From Pseudomonas koreensis (GTDB taxonomy: Bacteria; Pseudomonadota; Gammaproteobacteria; Pseudomonadales; Pseudomonadaceae), in contig NZ_JAAQYM010000007.1 in assembly GCF_012986595.1 (NCBI RefSeq), forward strand, positions 372,001 to 436,000: DNA of 64,000 nt, read 5' to 3'. The notes beneath the pieces were generated by a model. That model ran no database searches, had not been told where the DNA came from, and worked only from the letters and a program-made list of their open reading frames with translations. Numbering within the stretch: position 1 is the stretch's first letter; every line of letters starts with the position of its first letter. Both the position numbers and the translations under genes were made by a program. Shown here piece by piece: positions 51,910 through 60,400 of this stretch.

Positions 51910-52494
51910 ATGACCGCTATTACCATTACCGACGCCGCCCACGATTACCTGGCCGATCTGCTCTCCAAGCAGAACACCCCGGGCATCGGCATCCGCGTCT
52001 TCATCACCCAGCCTGGCACCCAGTACGCCGAAACCTGCATTGCCTACTGCAAGCCGGGCGAAGAAAAACCTGAAGATACCGCGCTGGGGCTGAAAAGCTT
52101 CACCGCTTACATCGACTCGTTCAGCGAAGCGTTCCTCGACGATGCTGTCGTCGACTACGCCACCGACCGCATGGGCGGCCAACTGACCATCAAGGCGCCA
52201 AACGCCAAAGTCCCGATGGTCAACGCCGACAGCCCGGTCAACGAGCGCATCAACTACTACCTGCAAACCGAGATCAACCCGGGGCTGGCCAGCCACGGCG
52301 GTCAGGTCAGCCTGATCGATGTGGTCGAAGACGGTATTGCCGTGCTGAAGTTCGGCGGCGGCTGCCAAGGCTGCGGCCAAGCCGACGTGACCCTGAAGGA
52401 AGGCATCGAGCGCACCTTGCTTGAGCGCATCCCTGAGCTCAAAGGTGTTCGCGACGTGACCGACCACACGCAGAAAGAAAACGCCTACTACTGA
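51910..52494 (+). CDS. nfuA: Fe-S cluster carrier NfuA
   Basis: 194-residue protein: degenerate A-type N-terminal domain (ITITDAAHDYLADLL) and C-terminal Nfu domain with the cluster ligands in GGGCQGCGQADVTL (Cys152 and Cys155). Delivers [4Fe-4S] clusters to apoproteins under oxidative stress or iron limitation. Length and both domains match E. coli NfuA. GAGGAGTTTCC precedes the ATG; a terminator follows. Confidence 0.97.
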   Translation: MTAITITDAAHDYLADLLSKQNTPGIGIRVFITQPGTQYAETCIAYCKPGEEKPEDTALGLKSFTAYIDSFSEAFLDDAVVDYATDRMGGQLTIKAPNAKVPMVNADSPVNERINYYLQTEINPGLASHGGQVSLIDVVEDGIAVLKFGGGCQGCGQADVTLKEGIERTLLERIPELKGVRDVTDHTQKENAYY

Positions 52495-52516
52495 GTAAGG
52501 TGTTCACTGCGGACAT

Positions 52517-52548
52517 GAAAAACGGCGCCCGTGAGCGCCGTTTTTTTA
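52517..52548 (+). terminator. Terminator of nfuA
   Basis: AAAAACGGCGC and GCGCCGTTTTTTT stem around CCGTGA, with a T tract. Confidence 0.92.
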
Positions 52549-52579
52549 TGCACTTGATTAATGAGTGCCGGTTTATTGT

Positions 52580-52670
52580 GTAGCGAGGGGATTTATCCCC
52601 GATGGGTTGCGAAGCAGCCCCAGAAAAGGAACTGCTGCGCAGTTCATCGGGGATAAATCCCCTCGCCACA
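52580..52670. repeat. Inverted repeat pair, GCGAGGGGATTTATCCCCGA family
   Basis: GCGAGGGGATTTATCCCCGA and TCGGGGATAAATCCCCTCGC face each other about 40 bases apart; an intergenic repeat of fluorescent pseudomonads, distinct from the other REP families in this window. Confidence 0.9.
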
Positions 52671-52694
52671 GGTTTGCACCCAATCCCATATGTT

Positions 52695-53441
52695 TCAGGG
52701 CCTGTACAAGTGCGCATGCCCCGCACGATAAAGCGACGATTCACTGAACACCTCACTGCCCAGCACCCGCCCAACCAGAATCAACGCCGTACGCCGAAAC
52801 CCCTTGGCCGCGACCTTCGCGGCAATGTCCGCCAGCGTCCCCACCACCCAGTCCTGATCCGGCCACGTCGCTCGGTGAATCACCGCAATCGGGCAGTCCG
52901 CGCCGTAATGCGGCAGCAATTGCTCGATGATCTTCTCCAGATGATTAACCCCCAGATGAATCGCCATGGTCGCGCCATGCTGCGCCAGATTGCCGAGTTC
53001 TTCGCCGGCCGGCATCGCAGTCTTGTCGGCATAGCGGGTCAGGATCACGCTTTGCGATACATCCGGCAGCGTCAGCTCAGCGCCAAGCAACGCGGCGCAG
53101 GCCGCAGTGGCGGTGACGCCGGGGATGATTTCGAACGGAATATCCAACTCGCGCAGACAGCGAATCTGCTCGCCAATCGCGCCGTACAGGCTCGGATCCC
53201 CCGAATGCACCCGCGCCACATCCTGGCCCTTGGCATGGGCGGTCTTGATCAGATCGATGATCTGCTCCAGGTGCAACTCGGCACTGTTGACCACGGTTTC
53301 GGCCTGATGCCCCTCTAGCACCGCGGCCGGGACCAGCGAGCCTGCGTAGATGATCAGCGGGCAGCAGCGAATCAGCCGCTGGCCTTTGACAGTGATCAAT
53401 TCCGGGTCGCCGGGGCCGGCGCCGATGAAGTAGACGGTCAT
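52695..53441 (-). CDS. cobM: Precorrin-4 C11-methyltransferase
   Basis: 248-residue SAM-dependent tetrapyrrole methylase of the aerobic cobalamin pathway. Family motifs: VYFIGAGPGDPELITVKGQ at the N-terminus, IIYAGSLVPAAVLE, and GDPSLYGAIGEQ. The ATG at 53441 gives the standard N-terminus. It lies 81 bases after cobE on the same strand and is probably part of the riboswitch-led unit cbtB-cbtA-cobE-cobM. Confidence 0.95.
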   Translation of the reverse strand: MTVYFIGAGPGDPELITVKGQRLIRCCPLIIYAGSLVPAAVLEGHQAETVVNSAELHLEQIIDLIKTAHAKGQDVARVHSGDPSLYGAIGEQIRCLRELDIPFEIIPGVTATAACAALLGAELTLPDVSQSVILTRYADKTAMPAGEELGNLAQHGATMAIHLGVNHLEKIIEQLLPHYGADCPIAVIHRATWPDQDWVVGTLADIAAKVAAKGFRRTALILVGRVLGSEVFSESSLYRAGHAHLYRP

Positions 53442-53522
53442 GCAGATATCCTGTGACAAACGGGGCAGGGCAAGGCTTCAGATGAAGATTGCTCATGATC
53501 AAAGAGGGGGATTATCGGGATT

Positions 53523-53936
53523 TTACGCAGCACCGGCCAATGCCAACGTGGCCTGAGCGTATTTCTGCCGGGAAATCAGCAGTTTTGCCGGTGCCTGGAT
53601 CAGTTGTTCAGCGAGGGCCAGCGCAGCACTTTCCGCCACACCGTAGCAGCCGGTGCGCTCGTAGGCGATCTGTGAATGATGGCTTAGCCGCTGCTGATAA
53701 TTGGCCAATTCGTCGCTGCTGAAATACAACAGCGGCAAGGCCAGTTGGGCGGCCAGTTCCTGCAACCCCGGCTCATCGCGTTTCAAATCGATGCTGGCCA
53801 ACGCCTTGACTGCTTCCAGCTCGATACGATGCGCCTGCAAGGCCTGATCGAGTAACGCGCGCAGCGTACTGGCCGGGCAGCCGCGCTGGCAGCCCAGGCC
53901 GACCACGAAGGTCGGCGCTGCGCTGTCAGCGGTCAT
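53523..53936 (-). CDS. cobE: Cobalamin biosynthesis protein CobE (CbiG C-terminal-like)
   Basis: 137-residue protein matching the C-terminal domain of CbiG (VVGLGCQRGCPASTLRALLDQAL, ASIDLKRDEPGLQELAAQLALPL, VAESAALALA). CobE takes part in the aerobic pathway near the precorrin steps. The ATG overlaps the cbtA stop (ATGA), indicating translational coupling. Confidence 0.92.
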   Translation of the reverse strand: MTADSAAPTFVVGLGCQRGCPASTLRALLDQALQAHRIELEAVKALASIDLKRDEPGLQELAAQLALPLLYFSSDELANYQQRLSHHSQIAYERTGCYGVAESAALALAEQLIQAPAKLLISRQKYAQATLALAGAA

Positions 53937-54631
53937 GCGTGGTATTGACCATCGCTTTTGCGGCGGAACAACCAGGCGCTGATCAGGCCCAGGGCCAGCC
54001 AGAACGCCACGTTGGTCAACTGCGAAGCGATTTTGAATTGAGCTTCCAAGGCTTGCGGAGCGAGCATCGAATGCACTTCCGGTTGTGGCGCACCGATCAC
54101 GTGCGGAACGGCGAGGATCGCCACGCCCAGCAGCTTCATCAGCCAGTGACGGCTGAACACGATCAAGGCCAGGCCGACCGCGGTCGAGGCGGCAGTGCCG
54201 ATCCACCACGTTTGCCGCGAAGCCAGATCGGCCGCAGCAGTGCCCGGCAGTTCCGGCGGCAGGCCCAGAGTTGGCGCGAGGACGAACGTCGCGTAACCGG
54301 CCAGGCCCCAGAGCAGCCCCTGCGAAGTTTTGGTCGGAGCACGCAGGGTGTACAGGCCGGCGAGCATCAGGGCGAACCCGACCGCCACCACCAGATTGCC
54401 ACCGGTCGTCGAAAGCACACGCTGCCAGCCATCTTCCGGCTCCCAGGCTTCGGCGTCGTGGGTGTGCGCAGCCACGCCAGCGGCGTGTTCATGAACCGCA
54501 ACCGGCTCGGATTTCTCAAAGGTTTCGGCCTGCAGAATCAGCGGCGAGACCCAGAAGCTTTGCAGCAACGTCAGCAGCAGGGCGGCCAGCAGGCCGGTGA
54601 AACCTGCGGTTTGCGCGATACGCTTGATCAT
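53933..54631 (-). CDS. cbtA: Cobalt transporter subunit CbtA
   Basis: 232-residue membrane protein with about five helices (FTGLLAALLLTLLQSFW, NLVVAVGFALMLAGLY, LLWGLAGYATFVLAP, TAVGLALIVFS, FWLALGLISAWLF). His-containing periplasmic loop (HEHAAGVAAHTHDAE). The CbtAB family is found with cobalamin riboswitches and imports cobalt for corrin synthesis. Start ATG 54631 rather than an upstream GTG. Lies 11 bases after cbtB. Confidence 0.94.
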   Translation of the reverse strand: MIKRIAQTAGFTGLLAALLLTLLQSFWVSPLILQAETFEKSEPVAVHEHAAGVAAHTHDAEAWEPEDGWQRVLSTTGGNLVVAVGFALMLAGLYTLRAPTKTSQGLLWGLAGYATFVLAPTLGLPPELPGTAAADLASRQTWWIGTAASTAVGLALIVFSRHWLMKLLGVAILAVPHVIGAPQPEVHSMLAPQALEAQFKIASQLTNVAFWLALGLISAWLFRRKSDGQYHA

Positions 54632-54642
54632 GTCGGCAGGTC

Positions 54643-54840
54643 TCAGTGGCACGGGAACGCGGCGCTGTGGCGAGTATCGTGGGCGGCGTTGTGCACCGCT
54701 TCGATGTGCGAGAAACCGGCGAAGTAAACGAGGCTGGCACCGAGGATCGAGGCGAAGATCGCCGCCGTCAGGCGTTGGCTCAACGTGGCGGTGCTGGAGA
54801 TTTTGTCGGTGGTGTTGCCGGTGCTGCTGATGATCGACAT
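54643..54840 (-). CDS. cbtB: Cobalt transporter subunit CbtB
   Basis: 65-residue single-span protein (LTAAIFASILGASLVYFAGF) with the C-terminal His-rich tail HIEAVHNAAHDTRHSAAFPCH of CbtB, likely metal-binding. AGAGGGAAGCGCC precedes the ATG. First gene after the cobalamin riboswitch. Confidence 0.95.
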   Translation of the reverse strand: MSIISSTGNTTDKISSTATLSQRLTAAIFASILGASLVYFAGFSHIEAVHNAAHDTRHSAAFPCH

Positions 54841-54967
54841 GGCGCTTCCCTCTGGAGTGTCAGCGGGTGAATAGAGCGCATGAAAACCCCTGCGAGTCAG
54901 GCACGCAGAGGTTCGAACAGCGCCCGCCCACCGCGGGTTTGTTATGTTCAGCGACGCAAATGCGCAC

Positions 54968-55175
54968 TGTGTGTTGCGGGCCGGTCTCCGGGCTCACGAG
55001 GGGTTGGCGCCAGGCCGACCTGCAAGCATCACCTTCCCATGCCGTACTGGCACAGTGGATCTGACGCTTCGCTCGCTTACCGTTGCGGGGGCAGCACCGG
55101 ACTGACATGGCTTTGAGTAAAGCACATGATTCACCGGTTTCCCGTTTCACCCTGTGAAGGGCACCCGTAACAAGG
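54968..55175 (-). ncRNA. Cobalamin riboswitch upstream of cbtB-cbtA-cobE-cobM
   Basis: On the minus strand the conserved elements appear in order: GGGTGCC with GGGTGAAACGGGAAACC, then CCGGTGCTGCCCCCGCAACG (the central core), GGCATGGGAAGGTGATG (B12-box region) and the closing GGAGACCGGCC. About 130 bases separate its 3' end from cbtB, which leaves room for a regulatory hairpin. Predicted to switch the cobalt-uptake and cob genes off when adenosyl- or other cobalamin is plentiful. Confidence 0.92.
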
Positions 55176-55244
55176 TGTGTAGGAGAGCATGGGTTGGGGA
55201 ATGTAGTCAATTTTGTGGGTGGATCCGTTGCTGCGGTAACGGCC

Positions 55245-55960
55245 ACTTAGGGTTCCGCCCTTACGGCGGGTCACTTTTGGCAAACGCCCCAAAAGTAACC
55301 AAAAGGTCTATGCCCTGACGTTCGGCCCTCGCCTAGGCTCGGGTTCCTTCGCTCCGGGATTCATCCGGGGGGCAGCGCCTACGGTTTGCTTCGCTGCACC
55401 TCCTCTCGCTGTGTTTGGCTGCGCCAAACGGTCGCTGCGCTCCCACCCCCGGATAAACCCCTCCACTCAGCCTGCCGACGGGCCCTGAGATCAAAAGCTT
55501 TACTCGAGCTAACGCTCATTGTGTTGAGTGGGGCGGCTGCGCCGCATGGGGCTGTACGCAATCCAAACTGTAGGAGCCGGCCTGACAGCCGACCAATCTC
55601 TAACTGAATACACCCACTCCCGTGTAGGAGCTGCCGAAGGCTGCGATCTTTTGATCTGCTTTGGCTTTGGCTTTGGCTTTGGCTTTTGATGTGGCTTTTG
55701 ATCTTCAGCCCCTTCGGCAGGCCGAGCGTAGGTGTTCATCCGGGGGTTAGGCGCGCAGCGCCATGCGGCGAAGCCGCATACATCGAGAGGAGGTGCAGCG
55801 AAGCAAACCGGAGGCGATGCCCCCGGATGGACACCGTAGCGAGGGAACACTGAGCCTAAGCGAAGTGCCGTACGCCGGGGCAAAGCCTTTTGGGTTACCT
55901 TTTCGCTGGGCCGGCATTCCGGCGTTTGGAAAAGGTGACTCGCTGTAAGAGCGAAACCGC
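55245..55960. repeat. Gene-free repeat region with two copies of a dispersed element in inverted orientation
   Basis: No gene is supported in this stretch. A perfect 27-bp inverted repeat (55382-55408 against 55784-55810) sits inside longer imperfect arms (about 55283-55408 and 55784-55910). The left end adds two hairpins (CCGCC-CTTA-GGCGG type at 55255, and ACTTTTGG/CCAAAAGT at 55273-55296). Between the arms lie a TGTAGGAGCTGCCG-type repeat (55622) and four CTTTGG units (55659-55682). It separates two divergent riboswitches. Confidence 0.8.
55659..55682 (+). repeat. Four tandem CTTTGG hexamers
   Basis: Four exact head-to-tail copies followed by a degenerate fifth (CTTTTG). Non-coding, inside the inverted-repeat region; a candidate slipped-strand site. 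Confidence 0.85.
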
Positions 55961-56049
55961 CAGCGGCAACACCCGCAGCAACGGATATGCCCCCAATCCC
56001 AAAAAAACCAAAGCATTGACCCATCCTCAAGCCATGCGTAGCCTTGCGC

Positions 56050-56240
56050 TTTCGAGGTTCTTCGGCGCATGCCGAAGCTAAGAAGGGAACGCGGTCAAAG
56101 CCGCGGCTGCCCCCGCAACTGTGAACGGTGATGTTTGCTGCCACGCCACTGCCAGCCCTGCCAAGGTGCCAGCGGGAAGGCGCAGCGAATGCCGGGCCCA
56201 AGGCCTGAACACCGTCAGCCAGGAGACCTGCCTCGTGACA
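56050..56240 (+). ncRNA. Cobalamin riboswitch upstream of cobW-cobN
   Basis: Conserved elements in order: GAAGCTAAGAAGGGAACGCGG, then CCGCGGCTGCCCCCGCAACT (core), GCCACTGCC followed by GCGGGAAGGCGCAG (B12 box), and GTCAGCCAGGAGACCTGCC. About 107 bases before the cobW ATG. Predicted to repress the cobW-cobN unit when cobalamin is present. Confidence 0.93.
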
Positions 56241-56347
56241 GATTTCTCACTACAACCGGGCGGGGTGATCCGGTGGCGAATTCTTCCGCGCGCACGCTCG
56301 CAGCGGATCTCGTCCCGTATGCCCGCCACCTTGCCAAAGGGCATCCG

Positions 56348-57418
56348 ATGAAAACACTGGCCAAACTCCCCGTCACCATCGTCACCGGTTTCCTCGGCTC
56401 GGGCAAAACCACCTTGCTACGGCACATGCTCGACAACGCTCAGGGTCGTCGCATCGCGGTGATCGTCAACGAGTTTGGCGAGCTGGGCATCGACGGTGAA
56501 ATCCTCAAGCAATGCACCATCGGCTGCACCGAAGAAGAAGCCAGCGGCCGCGTCTATGAATTGGCCAACGGCTGCCTGTGCTGCACGGTTCAGGAAGAAT
56601 TCTTCCCGGTGATGCGCGAACTGGTCGCCCGTCGCGGCGATCTCGACCACATCCTCATCGAAACCTCTGGCCTGGCCCTGCCAAAACCGCTGGTTCAAGC
56701 GTTCCAGTGGCCGGAAATCCGCAGCGCCTGCACCGTTGACGCGGTGATCACTGTGGTCGACAGCCCGGCCGTGGCCGCTGGCACCTTCGCCGCGTTCCCC
56801 GATCAGGTCGATGCCCAGCGCAAACTCGACCCGAACCTCGATCACGAATCGCCGTTGCACGAGCTGTTCGCCGATCAACTGGCCAGCGCCGACCTGGTGA
56901 TCCTCAACAAGGCCGACCAGACCAGCGCCGAAGATCTGGCTCGCGTACGCGCGGAAGTCGCCGAAGAACTGCCGCCCGCCGTAAAAATCATCGAAGCCAG
57001 CAACGGCCGTCTGCCACTGGACGTGCTGATCGGCCTTGGCGCCGGTTCCGAAGAACACATCGACAGCCGCCACAGCCATCACGATCACCACCACGACGGT
57101 GATGACGATCACGATGACCACGATCACGACGCTTTCGATTCGATCTCCATCGAACTGCCGCAAGCCGACGAAAGCCTGCTGCTCGACGCCCTGACACAAC
57201 TGGTGGTGCAGCACGGCATCCTGCGGGTGAAGGGCTTTGCGGCCATTCCGAACAAGCCGATGCGCCTGCTGATTCAGGGTGTGGGCACGCGTTTCGACAA
57301 GCACTTCGACCGCCAGTGGGGCGCCGATGAAGCGCGCGTCACCCGTCTGGTGCTGATCGGTCAGGAACTCGACGCCGTGCAACTCGAAGCGCAACTGCGC
57401 GCTGCGCTCAGCGTTTAA
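56348..57418 (+). CDS. cobW: CobW family metallochaperone GTPase
   Basis: 356-residue G3E GTPase: Walker A GFLGSGKTT near the N-terminus, metal motif CLCC (Cys76-Leu-Cys78-Cys79), NKAD guanine motif, and a His/Asp-rich segment at about 241-261 (HSHHDHHHDGDDDHDD) typical of cobalt-handling CobW. Expected to deliver cobalt to the chelatase CobN, whose gene starts 3 bases after the stop. Follows a cobalamin riboswitch. Confidence 0.96.
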   Translation: MKTLAKLPVTIVTGFLGSGKTTLLRHMLDNAQGRRIAVIVNEFGELGIDGEILKQCTIGCTEEEASGRVYELANGCLCCTVQEEFFPVMRELVARRGDLDHILIETSGLALPKPLVQAFQWPEIRSACTVDAVITVVDSPAVAAGTFAAFPDQVDAQRKLDPNLDHESPLHELFADQLASADLVILNKADQTSAEDLARVRAEVAEELPPAVKIIEASNGRLPLDVLIGLGAGSEEHIDSRHSHHDHHHDGDDDHDDHDHDAFDSISIELPQADESLLLDALTQLVVQHGILRVKGFAAIPNKPMRLLIQGVGTRFDKHFDRQWGADEARVTRLVLIGQELDAVQLEAQLRAALSV

Positions 57419-57421
57419 GCC

Positions 57422-60400
57422 ATGCACCTGCTCAGGACCCAGCCCGGCGGTTTCGTGTCGGATGACAACATTGCCGACCTTGGACAAACCCCCGCCGAGC
57501 TGGTGATCCTGTGCAGCGGCGACTCCAGCCTGGCGCTGCTCGCCGAAGCTGCGCAGCAACTGCCCGAGGATTACCCGAGCCTGCGCCTGGCCAATCCCAT
57601 GCAGGTGCAGAATCACGCCTCGGTCGATCTGTATGTCGACGAGGTGCTGCGTCACGCCAAAGTCATTCTGATTTCCCTGCACGGCGGCATTGCCTATTGG
57701 CGTTATGGCGTCGAGCGGCTGATGGAACTGACCGAGCGCGGCGTGCAAGTGATTCTGGTGCCGGGCGATGACCGCCCCGACCCGGAACTCAGCGACCTGA
57801 GCACCGTGCCCGCTGAAGATCGCGACCGTCTCTGGCAGTTCCTGCGTCAGGGCGGCATGGGCAATGCGCTGGACTTCTTCCATTGCCTGGCCAGTCGTTG
57901 GCTGGCGCGGGATTACGCCTGGGGCGAGCCGAAAGCGCTGCCGCGCACGGCGATATACCATCCACAGAAAAACACCGCCGCACTCGGCGACTGGCAGGCC
58001 GATTGGCTGCCGGATCGCCCGGTGACGGCGGTGTTGTTTTACCGCTCGCATTTGCAAGCGGCGAACACCGCGTTCATCGATGTGTTCTGCCAGCGCTTGC
58101 AGGCCGCGGGTCTCAATCCGTTGCCGATCGCCGTCGCCAGCCTGAAAGAACCGGGCTGCCTGAGCGTGGTCGAGGACTGGCTGGATGAAGTCGAAGCGGC
58201 GGTGATTCTCAACACCACCGGGTTCGCCCAATCCAGCCCCGAAGCCCCGCATCTGCGCCCGTTCCGGCGCAATATTCCGGTGATTCAGGCGATCTGCGCC
58301 CAGGACAACGAGCCGGGCTGGCGCGACAGCGAGCAAGGCCTGGGGCCGCGAGATCTGGCGATGCACATCGCCTTGCCGGAACTCGACGGACGTATCATCA
58401 GCCGCCCGATCAGCTTCAAGGATCTGGCTTGGCGCAGCGAGCGCAGTCAGTCCGATGTGGTCTGCTACCGGGCGCAACCCGAGCGCATGGATTTCGTCGC
58501 CGAACTGGCCCGGCGCTGGAGCGATCTGGCGCGGCTGCCGAACGCGGAAAAACGCATCGCGCTGATCCTCGCCAATTACCCGACCCGCGATGGCCGCATC
58601 GGCAATGGCGTCGGCCTCGACACGCCGGCGGCGGCGTTGAATATCCTGCGGGCGTTACAGGTTGAAGGCTTTCCGCTGGCGGCTGAGTTGCCGGACAGCG
58701 GCACTGAGCTGATCCAGCAGTTGCTCGGCGGCGTCAGCAATGACCTCGACAGCATCGACCTGCGCCCGTGCCAGCAAAGCCTGGCGATGGACGCGTATCT
58801 GGCGATGTTCAACGCGCTGCCCGCCGCCAATCAAGCGGCGGTGGTCGAGCGCTGGGGCGCGCCGCAAAACGATCCGATGTGCCGTGACGGACGGATGATG
58901 ATCGCCGGTCTGCGCTTTGGCCTGACGTTCGTCGGCATTCAGCCGGCGCGCGGTTATCAAGTTGATCCGAGTGCGGTGTATCACGACCCGGATCTGGTGC
59001 CGCCGCACGGTTATCTGGCGTTTTATTTCTGGCTGCGTAACACCTACGGCGCGCACGCGGTGATTCACGTCGGCAAGCACGGCAATCTCGAATGGCTGCC
59101 GGGCAAGGGCGTCGGCCTGTCGGAGAACTGCTGGCCGGATGCGCTGCTCGGGCCGTTGCCGAACATCTACCCGTTTATCGTCAATGACCCGGGCGAGGGG
59201 GCCCAGGCCAAACGGCGCACGCAAGCGGTGATCATCGATCACCTGATGCCGCCACTGACCCGCGCCGAAACCTACGGGCCGCTGCGCAATCTGGAGTTGC
59301 TGGCCGACGAATATTACGAAGCCCAGTTGCTCGATCCGCGCCGTGCCCGCGAGCTGCAGCGCGATATCCTGCAACTGGTGCGCGAGACGCAGATCGACCG
59401 CGAACTGCAACTCGACGCCGGCCTGGACAGCGACGCCGATGCAGCGATCTGGCTGCCGCGTCTCGATACGTATTTGTGCGACCTGAAGGAATCGCAGATC
59501 CGCGATGGCCTGCACATTTTCGGCGAGTCACCCACCGGGCGTTTGCGCATCGACACGTTGCTGGCGCTGCTGCGCATTCCGCGCGGCGATGGCAAGGGTG
59601 CGCAGTCGAGTTTGTTGCGGGCGCTGGCCAAAGCGTTTGAACTGGGGTTTGATCCACTCGATTGCGCGTTGGCCGATCCATGGCTCGGCCCGCGTCCGCA
59701 GGAGCTGCTAAGCGTCAGCGATGAAGTCTGGCGCACTGCCGGCGATACCCGAGAACGCCTCGAACTGTTCGCCACCGACCTTATCTCCCAAACACTGCAT
59801 ATCCCCTGTGGGAGCGAGCCTGCTCGCGAAGGCGTCGTATCAGTCGGTACACATTTGCCTGACCCACTGCTTTCGCGAGCAGGCTCACTCCTACAGGGGC
59901 CGCGCGGGGCTGAAGTCAATGCCATCCTCGAAAACCTGCGCGAAGTCGTCGCCCCACGCCTCGATGCCTGCGGCCCCGCCGAAATGCGTGGCTTGCTCGA
60001 CGCCCTGAACGGCCGCTTCGTCCCCGCCGGCCCGAGCGGCGCCCCCAGCCGTGGCCGTCTCGACGTGCTGCCTACCGGACGCAACTTCTTCTCGGTGGAC
60101 GTGCGCAACCTGCCGACCACCACCGCGTGGCGCATCGGTTTCCAGTCCGCCACGCTGATCCTCGAACGGCATTTGCAGGACCACGGCGATCATCTGCGCC
60201 AGCTCGGCCTGTCAGTATGGGGCACCGCAACCATGCGCACCGGCGGCGACGACATCGCCCAGGCCATGGCCTTGATGGGCGTGCGTCCGGTGTGGGCCAC
60301 CGGCAGTCAGCGGGTCGATGACTTCGAGATTCTGCCACTGAGCTTGCTGGATCGGCCCCGGGTCGATGTCACGCTGCGGGTATCCGGGTTCTTCCGCGAT

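Noticed and set aside
55659..55682. CRISPR-like repeats
   Set aside because: The units are 6-bp direct repeats without spacers; no CRISPR array or cas gene exists in the window.
55200..56050. Short open frames of 60-230 codons in the repeat region between the riboswitches
   Set aside because: They run through inverted repeats on both strands, lack ribosome-binding sites and give Arg/Pro/Ser-rich translations of repeat DNA.
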